Assembly: GCA_002633025.1 (NCBI GenBank)
Contig: NMRB01000115.1
Coordinates: 107,272-171,271 of the forward strand
Direction of reading: 5' to 3'
From: Notospermus geniculatus
Taxonomy: Eukaryota; Nemertea; Pilidiophora; Heteronemertea; Lineidae
Length of the DNA stretch: 64,000 bases
Shown here: piece after piece, positions 52,626-63,993 of the stretch
How the letters are laid out: every line of letters begins with the position of its first letter
Position numbering within the stretch: position 1 is the first letter of the stretch
Translations under genes and position numbers: made by a program
Notes under the pieces: generated by a model
What the model was told of the DNA's origin: nothing
Databases searched by the model: none
What the model saw: only the letters and a program-made list of their open reading frames with translations

Positions 52626-53163
52626 GTGTGTCGAGGGTGTGTCAACCAGAGATTATCGCGTTTTACATGAAGCTGCAACGCTGAAAGGGTAAATGTCGTC
52701 TTGGGTATACACAAAGATTACCCAGGATCTCAGTCTTCACTAAAACAATACCCTGGGTGTACTTTCGGTAGCCGAACATCACCCAGCATCGTAGTATGAC
52801 ACCTGGATTCGTGGTTGTCTCGCCCGTGGTCACGTGACCGCCTGAAGAATGTCATGAACAGCTACGCTCAACATGTACCGCGGCGCAAGACCGCGAGATT
52901 CCACGGAATTTCTAAATAGGACTCGTTCTTAGGCACAGATTGGGGAAGCCATGGAAGCTGGGTGATGTTCGGCTACCGAAACTACACCCAGGGTATTGTT
53001 TTAGCGAAGATTGAGATCCTGGGTAATCTTTGTATACACCCAGGACGACATTTACCCTTTCAGCAGCTGCAGCTGCCAAGAATGTCATTCAAAGACTTGA
53101 TTTAAACACCTCCTGCTTTGTGCTCTGCCCAAGAATGGCGTCCATCCGCAATATTCCAACAAT
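52626..53163 (+). pseudogene. Duplicated fragment of the ankyrin/Mab-21 gene, split by a MITE
   Basis: 52626-52679 and 53074-53163 together match 51285-51425 (codons ~733-780) at roughly 90%: CCAGAGATTATCG, GAAGCTGCAAC, GCCAAGAATGTCATTCAAAG, CACCTCCTGCTTTGTGCTCT. The interruption is the MITE at 52680-53064. The fragment is too short to encode a protein and is likely the relic of a neighbouring paralogue or of unequal exchange. Confidence 0.85.
52680..53064. mobile_element. GCTGAA-family element in the gene fragment
   Basis: 385 bp, ends GCTGAAAGGGTAAATGTCGT and complement, flanked by AGCTGCAAC (52671-52679) and AGCTGCAGC (53065-53073). The intact paralogous sequence at 51324-51335 shows the empty site. 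Confidence 0.88.
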
Positions 53164-53526
53164 GGGGATGGCGATAATTTGTTTATCCTGACAGGTCGGC
53201 GCTGCGAGCGATGTGACCTGAGCGACGTCACTGACGTCATTTTAGGTGTTGACGTTGCGTCATGAGAAAATGACCTGTACATTTTTCTGCAGAAATAATG
53301 ACCCAAAAACGTTGCTATTATCACCATCGTATCTCTTGTTTTAAGAAAAATCGTAATGAGATTAAAAGAAAATTTCATCTGCTACACGATGATGTAAGTT
53401 TTACTGTCGGTTGACCGAAACAAACGGGTTATTTTCATGCCAGAAACAAATGGAAATAACATTTAAAAAAGACATTTTGGTCACAACGCTCGCAGCGACG
53501 CCGTGTGCTTCTAATACAGCGCCATC
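53164..53526. mobile_element. MITE with GGATGGCG ends
   Basis: About 363 bp. The termini GGGATGGCGATAAT / CAGCGCCATCC and the inner pair GGCGCTGCGAGCGATGTGAC / GTCACAACGCTCGCAGCGAC are inverted repeats. It includes two TGACGTCA-like CRE words at 53225-53240. It directly abuts the gene fragment. Confidence 0.6.
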
Positions 53527-53535
53527 CTCACTATG

Positions 53536-53850
53536 GCTGAATCGGTTAATGTCGTCCTGGGTACACCTCATTATTACCCTGGGTATTCTGGGTAATCCTT
53601 TTTGTTACCCAGGACAATCCTGGGTATAAATAAGGTACCTTAACATTACCCAGTTTGAAATGCGTGCCATTTTCCACCTGCAGATATACCGCAACCTTGG
53701 GCGCAGGTGGAAATTGGGGCGGGTTTTTAAACTGGGTAATGTTAAGGTACCTTAATTGTACCCAGGATGATCCTGGGTAACAAAAAGGATTACCCAGGAT
53801 TACCCTGGGTAATAATGAGGTGTACCCAGGACGACATTAACCGATTCAGC
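53536..53850. mobile_element. GCTGAA-family element, short copy
   Basis: 315 bp; ends GCTGAATCGGTTAATGTCGT and complement; long inverted arms nearly meeting at CCACCTGC...GCAGGTGG. It is flanked by CTCACTATG (53527-53535) and CTCATTATG (53851-53859), a 9-bp duplication with one change. Confidence 0.88.
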
Positions 53851-53857
53851 CTCATTA

Positions 53858-53990
53858 TGGTTTCCGATCTCAAGATCAGAAACCATATTGTGTTTGGTCA
53901 TGGTGTCTGTCTGTCTGTTCAGTCTGTCACACCTGGCGTCGGAGACAAGTTACAATGTATTCAAGAAACAAAAGTGTGACAGACAAAATC
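53858..53990. repeat. Hairpin plus GTCT repeat, copy 2
   Basis: TGGTTTCCGATCTCAAGATC with its partner AGAAACCA, then CATATTGTGTTTGGTCATGG and a GTCT run. The same modules as 22484-22582, in inverted orientation. Confidence 0.55.
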
Positions 53991-54087
53991 TCAACTTTTG
54001 ATATATCAATTTCACCATCAACCAGGTGTCGGAGACTGGAAATTTTCATTCCATCTTGTAGTTGAGGTCATGAAACCTGGGGCTAGG

Positions 54088-54176
54088 TCACATTTTGTAG
54101 TCTATTCTACCAGACTCTCTCCTGTAAGAGAGAGAGGCTGGTGTCGCGAGACTATTCCCGTGAAAAATCTTTTGAG
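54088..54176. repeat. End fragment of the TAGTCTCGCG element with host flank
   Basis: ATTTTGTAGTCTATTCTACCAG to GGTGTCGCGAGACTA matches 47230-47427, but without the insertion at 47264-47401. The following ATTCCCGTGAAAAAT matches the sequence just outside the long copy at 47428, i.e. part of the host element 46561-48326. Confidence 0.7.
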
Positions 54177-57089
54177 GTCAACCGCATCAACCTCCATAGG
54201 GCCATTTGTTCCATCGTAGGAAGTGATGTATTTTAGCAGACGATAAATTTGTCAGTGTATTTTCTGCCTTGTATTCTGTTATTTCATCATGTATAAGCCC
54301 TCTTTGATATGTTTATATGATTGCATTTATTTAAAGGGCTGTATTATAGTTTTGAGAATCGGTGAGCTTAGGTTCGTTCAGAAAGTAATGAAAACAAGCC
54401 AAATGGCAACAACGGTTCGCTGGCATGAGGCCGAGGGCGAGGGGCACAGGCCTAATGTACCGTAAATAGGCCTATCAGTCAGCGCCACCATCGATGGCCA
54501 GAGAAACCAGGCTTGTCTGTATGGCCATCAGGAAGTTGCTATGAGCATCCTATTTAAGATGTCCTACTTTCCCCTGTGTGGTGAGACCCGAATACAGGCG
54601 CTATGCTACTGTATGTTTATTACCGTGACCTGGTTCATCCATGAACATACGATCGATGTAGCGTATACAGAGCAGTCAGGAAATGTGGCCAACAAGACTG
54701 TGGAAATGTCCAAGTATTTGAATTATCTTAGTTATCAATTAAGCGTGGAAGTTGTTGCTGCACATGAAAGAATGAGTTGAAGTATAGTGGCTTACCTAAT
54801 GAAGGGTTAGAAAAGGTATCACAATGGGTCTAATTTCTCAAGTGATGAAAAGAATCTCCACCATTTTTACTGTCCAACACCTGGTCCCCTGCCTGTTACA
54901 GCCGCTCCGCTATAGGCCTACAGTAGGAGTCGAGGACAGAGGACCCGAATGAAAATGATCCTAAATAATCTCGTCATTTGGTCCACAAATCGTCCAAAAA
55001 GCACCAAGCCGATTATATTATTCAAATTGCTTAGCAGGGGACACAATTTCACGCCAAATGATTAGCTATTGCGTCGATAATCAGTAGATTACGTGAATGG
55101 AAAAGGAGAAAATAGAGGCGAAAAATTGACCTACTTTTAAAAGTGTGATGATTTTAGTGGTGAGAATGTCTCAAGGCCAGCTCACCAATATCACTGAGAA
55201 TTGAAATCCTAAGGTTTATGTAATCAAAATTACTTTGTCAATAATCTTATTAGATCCAGGGCTATGGTGAAATAAGTGCTTGCACTTTTTCCATGAGTGT
55301 ACATAATTATCTACATGCCCCCTCGCCCCCCCCCCCCCATCATAGTACACTCACGCAAACTGGCCATGGCCCACAGTTTCCTCTGTTGCATACTGAAATT
55401 CCTTGAACTCTTGTCAAAAAGGACCTCAGTCATAAGTAGATCCGTTTTATGATAAAGGCATCCTGAGAACATCAGGTATTCTTAGTGCTCGCTCCCTTCG
55501 TCACCGTTTGTCTGCGGCCAACCTGATATTCTCAGCATGGATAAAGGTCACCCAATGACCCTTGAAAGAAGTACCGTAACCCACGTTTTACTAAATAAAA
55601 ACCCAGCTTGCCCTTTGAAATGAATGCTCCCCACAAGGTGAATATCACAGGAAATCCAACCTTGTTCTATCAGTACAGAAAAACAATAATGTATATAACG
55701 GATGTTAGGTGGGCCGTACGTCAGTGGGTCTGAGAACGACTGGAGTCAGGGTTGCAATTATTATTGAAGCTTTATTAGCAGAAAGTTTATAACGACAAAC
55801 ATCATATTCGTATCGCAACAGTTTCGATCTGCACGCAAACTTCATACAGCTCCTCAGAACTGATGTCCTGATTTCTTGACTACCCTGATCTTTTCTCTCC
55901 GTGAAATCTAAAAGTACAAAAACCGAGAACATAATAAGAAACTGCCTAATCCAACACAGGATAGCCTAGGCCTATTACTTACCAAAAACTACGAGAGCTG
56001 CCAAGCTGGGCCTAGAAAGTGGACCTACCATATGTACCATCTTAACGCAATATTCCATTCTAATTGCTGAACAATCCGCTAAATAATTATCTCTATGCGA
56101 CCTAGCAGCCCAATAAAATTGACCAAGGGCCTAACGCAGGGGATTGCCATACATCCTGAGGGCAATAAGGCACAAGATCAACCACGCAGAGGTATAGGGT
56201 ACTGCTAACACAAATCACCGCAAGAGGACCAAAACTACTACCACACGCAGTACCAATGCATTGGAATGCACGCAAATACACGCAACAACATGGGTGGGGC
56301 CGCAAACGAAACGGAGCTTAAAATGCCCTAAAGAGTGCCCAAACAAATGTCAGGACAGACTCAAGTTGGGTGTGGTGGGTCCATATACATCATTTATCAT
56401 ACTAACCTCTTTTGCCCACTGACAGGCACAAAGATTCGCATTTAATTTCGCAATTTTCGGCCAAAATAGGCACCGCAGAAAAAATGGAGAAAAGCGCACA
56501 TGGCAGGGCGCATGAGTGACGCATGAGTGACCTTGACACCAGATGGCAGCACATCAAAGGAACAATCAAATTAGTTCTAAAAAAGTCATATATATAGAGC
56601 GCAGCACGTGCCGGTGATAGCAAATTAAAGTTGTCAATTACANCAAGAGGATCATGATTAGGTACCTTGTTTGCTTGTGATGAAAACATCAGCTTCTTGA
56701 CAATATTGTGCTACAAAGTTGGGAGGTCAGGACATGCAGTGCAAATCCCAGGCTGTCTGCCGTACTCAAATCCTGGATATTGGGAGTTTTCGCAACGTCT
56801 TGGTTAGGCCTACAACAGAGTTTCGTGGTGATTCACTTATTCTTCAAGTAGGCTTTTAACAAAGGAACGAATCCCCACTCAATACTGTCAGAGGTGACTC
56901 AACCGGGCCGTTGCAAAACTTAAAAGGTTTATTGTCCCTTTGTTCAATACCCTCTTCAAATAGTACCTTGAATTGCCATTTCAACTGGGCTGTGTGTGCG
57001 CATGTGTGTAGCTATATTAAAAATGGGAAGATATTATTTAGAATGTTGGGTATGTTTGGGTCCCCTAAAAATATAAGGGAGGCAAGATA
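54177..57089. other. Long stretch without recognised genes
   Basis: No coding sequence could be supported on either strand. GGTTCGTTCAGAAAGTAATGA at ~54370 resembles a mariner terminus but has no partner. C run at 55329-55342; a CTCF-core match AGATGGCAG at 56541-56549; one N at 56643. Confidence 0.35.
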
Positions 57090-57265
57090 ACAGGTGTGTG
57101 ACAGGAATCAACGTTCTAGGAATGAAAGTCCGCCAAACAATAGTCTGCTATTAATGTCAGGCTATATTCGAATGATCATGGTCTCTACAGCCATATATTC
57201 TAATCCCCCGTTGAACAATAAGACCGGACTTTGATTCAGGGGACTTTGAACGCTGTCACACCGGG
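57090..57265. repeat. Degenerate GTCCG-family relic
   Basis: GGAATGAAAGTCCGCCAAACAATAGTC, ATGGTCTCTACAGCC and CAGGGGACTTTGAAC recall the GTCCG palindrome family but are much decayed. Confidence 0.4.
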
Positions 57266-57339
57266 TGAAATGACCTCTATCTGAGGCTGGGACCTTGACT
57301 GACTGAGGCAGGACCCTTGACTCATTAGTTTTACTCCTG

Positions 57340-57530
57340 GCTCATAGATGGCAGCACCTCCCGAACTAATAGGAGCAGTCAGCCGCGCATATTGCTAACA
57401 GATGGCAGCACAGTCTTAGCGGACCAAATGTACAGGAAATCTATTATGATCGCTGCTCGATCGATAATGACTGGGTCCGCTAGATGCATTGAATTGGGCC
57501 CTAGTGACACCTAGTGGTCAACTCGCTGAC
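57340..57530. promoter_or_regulatory. Cluster of CTCF-core-like motifs
   Basis: AGATGGCAG at 57346-57354 and 57400-57408 fits the CTCF core AGRKGGCRS, and ACACCTAGTGG near 57510 resembles the opposite-strand form. Short degenerate motifs like this arise by chance, so binding is only a possibility. Confidence 0.3.
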
Positions 57531-57985
57531 AGCTCCTATTGATGTCACGTGATCTATGGCCAAGTTCTACAGTATTTCGAGCCAGTGGACAACTGCGAGT
57601 AATTTTCACCTTATTTCATGGATATGATGTGTTTATAAGTGAGTATCTGTCGATTATTATGTTCCTTTGTGAGATTCCGATGGTTAAGATGTGTGGTTTT
57701 CTTTTCATGTACTGATCAGAGGTTTTAAATCACTCTCTACGCAGTGTCAACAAACTGGCCGCATCGTCAACTTTTGTGTAGTTTTTGTACACATGCAATG
57801 CGTGCATATGACACAAGCTATGCATAGCACATGAGCATAGTTGCATACATTGTATCATGGTATGGTATGATTGAATGTGAAGTCATATACCAGTATACAG
57901 CAAGTATTAACTAAGGTTAGTATTAGAGGCAGTGTTGCAATACAAGATGGTCATAGGCCTAGGGCCTAGGCCTAATCAATTTGCT

Positions 57986-58113
57986 GTACGCAAGAGAGTA
58001 AAAGCTAGGGTTAGGCCTATAATCCTAATATTAATTAGGGTTATAACCCTAATATTAAATTAATTAGGGTTATAACCCTAGCTTTTACTAATACTATCTT
58101 GCGTCAGGTCCCT
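57986..58113. mobile_element. Hairpin element with TTAGGG/CCCTAA palindromes
   Basis: ACGCAAGAGAGTAAAAGCTA at the left is complemented by TAGCTTTTACTAATACTATC TTGCGT at the right. The centre holds TTAGGGTTATAACCCTAA twice, a palindrome of the animal telomere word. Confidence 0.65.
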
Positions 58114-59377
58114 GTGAGCTCCTAGGCCTACATGTACATGTAGTTTTCAAAACTGGGAAATGATGCAGGAGCAACAGCAGATCAGATGACACTGACAGCA
58201 GAGCCGCTTCAAGATACCGGACCGGACAACGCTTTGGGGTAACGTGAAGCCTGTCTTACACAAGGTGTTCTGTAGCGACAGTCACAAAAGTGCTGCCATG
58301 ACCGTGCAGATCCTGACTAGTTTGGGACAAGGCAACTCGTTCATGGGGTTCATTTTTTAATACATGTACCTCAGTATTAACTACTCGGCATAAATTTGTG
58401 TACTGTATGTATGTTTTTATTGGTTCAAAGAGTACAGTATACTGTCCATGTGGCAACAACTTGCCTAATATGGTTATGTCGCCAGAAAACGTGGCCCAAA
58501 ATGGTGTAAGAGCATGTTGTCAAATGTACTTGTTCAGGAGTATCATTTACATGTACTTTCAGGAAAGGCTAACGAAAAGACAAACCGTATTCCTTGACAT
58601 ATGTGTCCTGATCCAGCAAAAGTAGGTGCATGTCACAGGTGATCATTACTATTCATCAGTTTACTCTAACTATCATGCTGTCCACTTTGTCAGCCTGCAG
58701 AGACGTACATTTCAGCTATTGTGTTGTAAGGCTGTTAACCCTTTCCTCAGTTGCAACATGTGCCTACTTTTGCTAGATCGGGTCACATATGGGAATTCCT
58801 GTCCCTGAGCCCACGGCTTTCTCTTTGTCACTGTGAAGCCTACATGTAGCAAAATTACATCATCGTACCTCGTATGTTAAGTACATGACTGTCCCTCATG
58901 TCCCCTTGTATAGTAAACTAAAACAAATCAATTGATATGCTCCTGACCTGATTTTCAGATTAAATGCCATTGAAAATTGATACATGTACTTCTGCAAAAG
59001 TTGTAGGCATGTCATTGAGCTGTCGAACCAGAGATTTCCATAAAGACATTGCTATAAGGTGTGCAGCCCTGTTTAAGTCAGGATGTGTGCTGATGTTTGT
59101 GCCAAAATGCCTGCGGGACTGTCGCTGACTGAGTTCATTGTACATTGTAAATAAAGGTGACGTCGCTTTGCCATCAGCTCGTGTGCGAAGTGGTAAAATG
59201 TCGAAATTGGTTTTCTCGCACTAACGGCTACTCCTGGAATGTGGCTACTCGCCGCTAGGGTTTGAATCGCCAGCATTTGCAATTAATGTAGGTACATGTA
59301 CATGTACATCTCACACTGACAGCCTGTTTGCCGCAACTTTCAACCAACTCCACTTATCTTGTGAACAGACATGAGGA
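58114..59377. other. Unassigned stretch
   Basis: No gene was seen. TACATGTA words and weak open frames only. Confidence 0.3.
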
Positions 59378-59575
59378 AATGGGAGACTTTGTTTCCTGCC
59401 GTTAGAGGCCGCTAGGTCTTAGAACGTCACAAAAATTGGCGTCACAGACGTAAGCCATGGCCTCCGCGTCATTATGGATGACGTTGTGGTGTGCACTTCT
59501 TTGTGGTGTCAGACTTCGTGACGTTCTAGGACCGATAACTAGTGGTGGCCTCTAACGGTAGGTAAGTCTCCCATT
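59378..59575. mobile_element. MITE with ATGGGAGAC ends
   Basis: 198 bp; AATGGGAGACTT...CCGTTAGAGGCC and GGCCTCTAACGG...AAGTCTCCCATT are complementary, with GAACGTCAC / GTGACGTTC inside. ~55-bp imperfect arms. Confidence 0.7.
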
Positions 59576-59875
59576 GAAACTTGCCAATAAAGGAGCAAGA
59601 TTGAGGCGCTCAGTCTCTGTATACATGTACACATGCATGAACTACGCAGCATTACAGAGACTGACAACGTTGCCAATTTTTGTTACCAGAATACCGACCC
59701 AGGTGGTATCAACGTTGATTGGTCGACTGTGAATTCAGATGTTACAGCCATGCTGATTGGCCATGTTATCTTGGACGGTTGTGTCATATGATTGCAAACT
59801 GGCGGTGCTCTATTGGAAGATCACGTGACTGACGCCAGCCGTACGCAAAGCAGCATCACACAAATTTTAGACCTT

Positions 59876-59913
59876 CCAGCCAGACCCTCGGTGGGGAGAC
59901 CGAGGGCTGGCTG
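59876..59913. repeat. Short hairpin
   Basis: CCAGCCAGACCCTCGGT pairs with ACCGAGGGCTGGCTG with small bulges around GGGGAG. Confidence 0.45.
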
Positions 59914-60007
59914 CGCGAAACTATAAAGGAGCAAGCCTTTGACGTGATTGAGGACTTGGGAGTTGGACAGTCATGGCAGTTTTCTGTACCGGTACCGCTA
60001 GAGACAC

Positions 60008-60092
60008 ACTGGAATTTGATCTGCGGACCTTCTGCTGTGTATGCTTTAGCATGTTTAGTGCACAATGCTCTACCCCTTGAGCTAACAGGTGT
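60008..60092 (-). repeat. tRNA-like sequence (decayed)
   Basis: On the minus strand GTTAGCTCAAGGGGTAGAGC is an excellent A-box/D-arm. AGATCAAATTCCAGTG is a poor B box ~50 bases on. Spacing is longer than in a tRNA unless an intron or variable arm is present; a pseudogene or SINE is more likely. Confidence 0.45.
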
Positions 60093-61016
60093 GTCTTCTT
60101 ACTAGGTGGGCTAAGACTTCCCAATCATGACAGTCTGCATGGCATCTTGGTACATGCGTCATAGACTTCACAGACAACTCATTAGCTTGGACATTGATCA
60201 AGCCATGAAACTTTCATGTGAACCTTATGGGTTGTATTGAAAAACACTCAATTCCATTGTGACCCTATATTGACAATAACATTCCTATAATTCCATTGAA
60301 TGGGGAAAATTGCTACTAAAATGGGACTCCACATTTTTGGCTTCTTATCCAAGGGTATGTGTTAGCCTTTTGGGTAAATCTCTTTGTGGTGTATGACGGA
60401 AGTTCTAAAAGTGGAAATAATTTTTATCAGTCTGGCAGATGGGATATATTATAAGCTCATCACTTGTCAATGCATTGACTTCCATGGATTCTGCTGGTTC
60501 TGCTGAACACCGTGTCTCAGCCCATCTTTACCCCTTGGGGTCAAAATACCACTGGAATTACCACCGGATTGTCTGTGGTTGTGTTTGCACAGCTCGGTCA
60601 AATGGCAGGTTCAACCGACCTGTTTACCGTCTACCGAATCTAAATTTTGCACTATTTGAATCAATTGGATTATCAACATATTGGTCAGGTGACCCTGAGG
60701 AATTTTCCAGCTTGTGCAGGCGATTGGATGCATTTACATGGCATTCCGTGCCATTCATTAGATGATTTATCGCCCCAGCAACACCTGGGGGCCTGGTTAC
60801 TCACTCAGTAGCAACTGATATTTTTTTTTTAAAACCAACAATGAACACAAAGAATATTTACATTATGAATGTTTATCATTCCAAACATCATAATTTCATC
60901 CACAGGTACATGTACATGTACATGTATGTACATACATGTAGGTGGTGATAATGTCGGAATGGATACTGTCTTGGGTAGTCAAAGTGTACCCCACACGTTC
61001 TACCCCAGTTGTCGTT
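60093..61016. other. Unassigned stretch
   Basis: No gene was supported. A T run at ~60822 and a TACATG microsatellite at 60904-60940. Confidence 0.3.
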
Positions 61017-61230
61017 AAGCCCCCGTCCATACACTCCGGGGCCCGTACGGCGAGTAAAAACAGACAGATTGCCCCTGATCCCCGGGGAATGAAAACCGTG
61101 GAAATGAAAATGAACATGAAAATGAAAATGAAAATCGTAATGGACCCGTCCTGTCTCTAAAATCCACGGCAAGCCGCTAGGTGGGGGAAATCGTACGGGG
61201 CCCGCCGGATATGTGTGGTGACGGGGGCTT
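61017..61230. mobile_element. MITE with AAGCCCCCGTC ends
   Basis: AAGCCCCCGTCCATACAC at the left; GTGTGGTGACGGGGGCTT at the right; inner GGGGCCCGTACG / CGTACGGGGCCC. The centre has a GAAAATGAAAATG simple repeat. The ends recall the AAGCCCCTGTCACAC family. Confidence 0.65.
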
Positions 61231-61526
61231 TAGTACGCCAAAATGAGTAGAGATTTCACTTTTTGTGGGCATATATACATGTACAGCACTGCGAGAGGAG
61301 TGTAAGTGAATCTGTACCCAGGATAAAAATATGTTGCCTGATGAACTGTACCCAAGTACAGGCCAAGGGTACAGTTTGTCTTTCCAAAGCCTGCATATTT
61401 TATGCACCAGGTTGGTCATGTTGGTGTACCATGCAGCCATGTGACAGCTTATAAACATACATACGACAAGATGGTGGCACTTGAAACAAGTGATCTTCCT
61501 TACATTGTAGGTGCAAATATACGGTA
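61231..61526. other. Decayed GCTGAA-like sequence
   Basis: CTGTACCCAGGATAAA and GAACTGTACCCAAGTACAGG here, and TCATCCTGGGTACAC and ACACAGGACGTCATTTACC at 61845-61890, look like the interior and one end of an old GCTGAA-family copy split by the next element. Confidence 0.35.
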
Positions 61527-61793
61527 CAGGTCACAATTGACATCCCTAAATTCGCGAAAGTTATGCGTAAGTCACTCGTAACTTACGCAACAACTCACGA
61601 GCTATGTTATGCGTAACTTACGAGGTGAGTTACGCGAATTTCTCTAGCTATGCAGTGATTAACGAGGCAAGTTACGCGATTTTGGCGAGTTACGCGGTGA
61701 GTTACGTGAAACCAAAGCCGTGAGTTATGCGTAAGTTACTCGTAACTTACGAGTAAACATACGCGAAGCCGTAGGGATGTCAATTGTGACCTG
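61527..61793. mobile_element. TA-flanked MITE packed with GTTACGCG palindromes
   Basis: 267 bp; ends CAGGTCACAATTGACATCCC and complement; TA at 61525-61526 and 61794-61795. The interior is a run of about twelve CGTAACTTACG / GAGTTACGCG words in both orientations. Confidence 0.82.
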
Positions 61794-62395
61794 TACTGTA
61801 CATGTACATGTATAAGAACCTGGGTACAGTCCATCCAGACAACATTCATCCTGGGTACACTTGACTATACACAGGACGTCATTTACCATTCGTCCACGAG
61901 TGCACTCAGCATGATAAACACACCATGTATTTCAATTCTAAAGGACATGAGACTGAAGAGCCAGCTTTGAAGTGGAATGTTGACTTCCTAAAACTTGGCC
62001 GTCCCTATAGTGATCGGGCCATTAACCCCACAACCTGGCTACTGATCAATGCTTGTCATCCTCTTCAGGACTGGGTGAATAATTATTGTCAAACACTTTC
62101 ACGATACTGAAGGACATCAGGAATTTTATTGTGGTATCGTTGGTATGTTAGAGGGGGCTGTGTATGATGAAAAACTATGTCTTCCTGCATGTATGTCTGT
62201 GCATGTGCCTGGCTTATACAACGTACATGTAGTAGGCCTACCGATAATAAAGGTAGGCCTTTGGTCTTCCCTACATGTACGTGCCATCTGACATATTATT
62301 TTTAAGGGGTGGAAATTTTAGCAGGGCCTCCATCTCACTATTTATAGGCATTCAGCTTTGGTAAAAGCAAGATGATCATCATAACCCCCCCAACC
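61794..62395. other. Unassigned stretch before gap
   Basis: No gene was seen; TACATGTA words near 61798. Confidence 0.3.
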
Positions 62396-62945
62396 NNNNN
62401 NNNNNNNNNNNNNNNNNNNNNNNNNNNNNNNNNNNNNNNNNNNNNNNNNNNNNNNNNNNNNNNNNNNNNNNNNNNNNNNNNNNNNNNNNNNNNNNNNNNN
62501 NNNNNNNNNNNNNNNNNNNNNNNNNNNNNNNNNNNNNNNNNNNNNNNNNNNNNNNNNNNNNNNNNNNNNNNNNNNNNNNNNNNNNNNNNNNNNNNNNNNN
62601 NNNNNNNNNNNNNNNNNNNNNNNNNNNNNNNNNNNNNNNNNNNNNNNNNNNNNNNNNNNNNNNNNNNNNNNNNNNNNNNNNNNNNNNNNNNNNNNNNNNN
62701 NNNNNNNNNNNNNNNNNNNNNNNNNNNNNNNNNNNNNNNNNNNNNNNNNNNNNNNNNNNNNNNNNNNNNNNNNNNNNNNNNNNNNNNNNNNNNNNNNNNN
62801 NNNNNNNNNNNNNNNNNNNNNNNNNNNNNNNNNNNNNNNNNNNNNNNNNNNNNNNNNNNNNNNNNNNNNNNNNNNNNNNNNNNNNNNNNNNNNNNNNNNN
62901 NNNNNNNNNNNNNNNNNNNNNNNNNNNNNNNNNNNNNNNNNNNNN
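62396..62945. other. Assembly gap (550 N)
   Basis: Unknown sequence. Frames called across it are meaningless. Confidence 0.99.
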
Positions 62946-62946
62946 A

Positions 62947-63618
62947 CAGACTGGGCTGTCACGCGGTACCGTGATGGAAACGTGCACGTGACTTTGTCGC
63001 GCCAAACCGCGCAATGACAGTACAAAATACAATATTTGTTTCGGCAGAAAACACCTACAATCCTGCGTGGATGGGACGGAAACTTCTCATCGTAAATTTA
63101 TACAATTTCTGTCAATAAACAAGCAAGAATTCACTGTGTCATACTGACGTTTAAAGATTTTACAGGCAATTTTCGACCGAAATTTACCTCGACAGCCGTA
63201 ATGGCAGGCCTGCCATGCCTACCTGCATTATATGCCATTTTCGGCGCCATAAATGCCTGCAAAGCCTGAAATTCAGTTCAGGTATGTAGATAAGATGATA
63301 GAGATTGCATTTGGACAGGTCATTTCAAAATGACGCTTTTTTAAAAAGATTGACGCTTTTTTGAAATTAGACGTGCTAAAGTCTCAATTATCTTCGGGTG
63401 GCCTCGGTTAGCCGCGATTGTTGTTGTAATCTTCACAGGTAAACCATTGTAAAACGTTGACTTCAACTGCCCCGTGATATCACGCTGCAGCGCGACCACC
63501 ATTCCCACCATGCTCGGCGAGCAGTTGTGCGGTTGCGCCACATTCGATCCACTTCCTCTTTTCACCACGGAAGTCACGGTAAAGCGCGAATCACGGTACC
63601 GCGTGACGGCCCAGTCTG
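62947..63618. mobile_element. Inverted-repeat element with CAGACTGGGC ends
   Basis: 672 bp; CAGACTGGGCTGTCACGCGG and complement CGCGTGACGGCCCAGTCTG at the ends, extending through TACCGTGAT (~29 bp). The left flank is the gap, so the target duplication cannot be read. A 78-codon minus frame inside has no known motif. Confidence 0.7.
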
Positions 63619-63698
63619 GTAGATACCTCTAGTACTTACATTTATGTTTATGCCAAATTTGGGGTCTTTTACGTGCCTTTGCAAGGTATACACATAGT

Positions 63699-63993
63699 GT
63701 ACCGCTCCACATGACAGTTTGCTGTCAAAAGTTTGCTGCCAGATAGTAAGTGTCCAATCCCGTGGAAGTTGTTCAGCTAGTGACCGGTTAGGCCATACGA
63801 CAACGTTTATCTATTCTTTGGGTATACCCGCACAATAGGTAAACGTCGTCGTAGGGCCTAACCGCTCACTAGTGACTGTATGACAGCAATTTTGCTGTCA
63901 TACAGTCACTGGCTGAACACTTCCACGGAATAGTCTTTGGACAGTTACTATCTGACAGAAAACTTTCGACAGAAAACTGTCGTGGAGCGGCAC
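63699..63993. mobile_element. Palindromic element with nested hairpins
   Basis: GTACCGCTCCAC...ACAGTTTGCTGTC...CCGTGGAAG at the left is complemented by CTTCCACGG...GTGGAGCGGCAC at the right. Inside are TAGGCCATACGACAACGTTTA with its complement, and GTGACTGTATGACAGCA with its exact complement (63871-63909). Several fold-backs inside one another. Confidence 0.7.

Noticed and set aside
54541-54780. 79-codon plus-strand frame
   Set aside because: No domain or conserved motif; length is within chance for this composition.
62342-63032. Frames of 200-227 residues across the gap
   Set aside because: Almost entirely N; no real sequence.
63341-63577. 78-codon minus-strand frame inside the CAGACTGGGC element
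   Set aside because: No recognisable domain, no splice or start context, and it lies inside a non-autonomous element.
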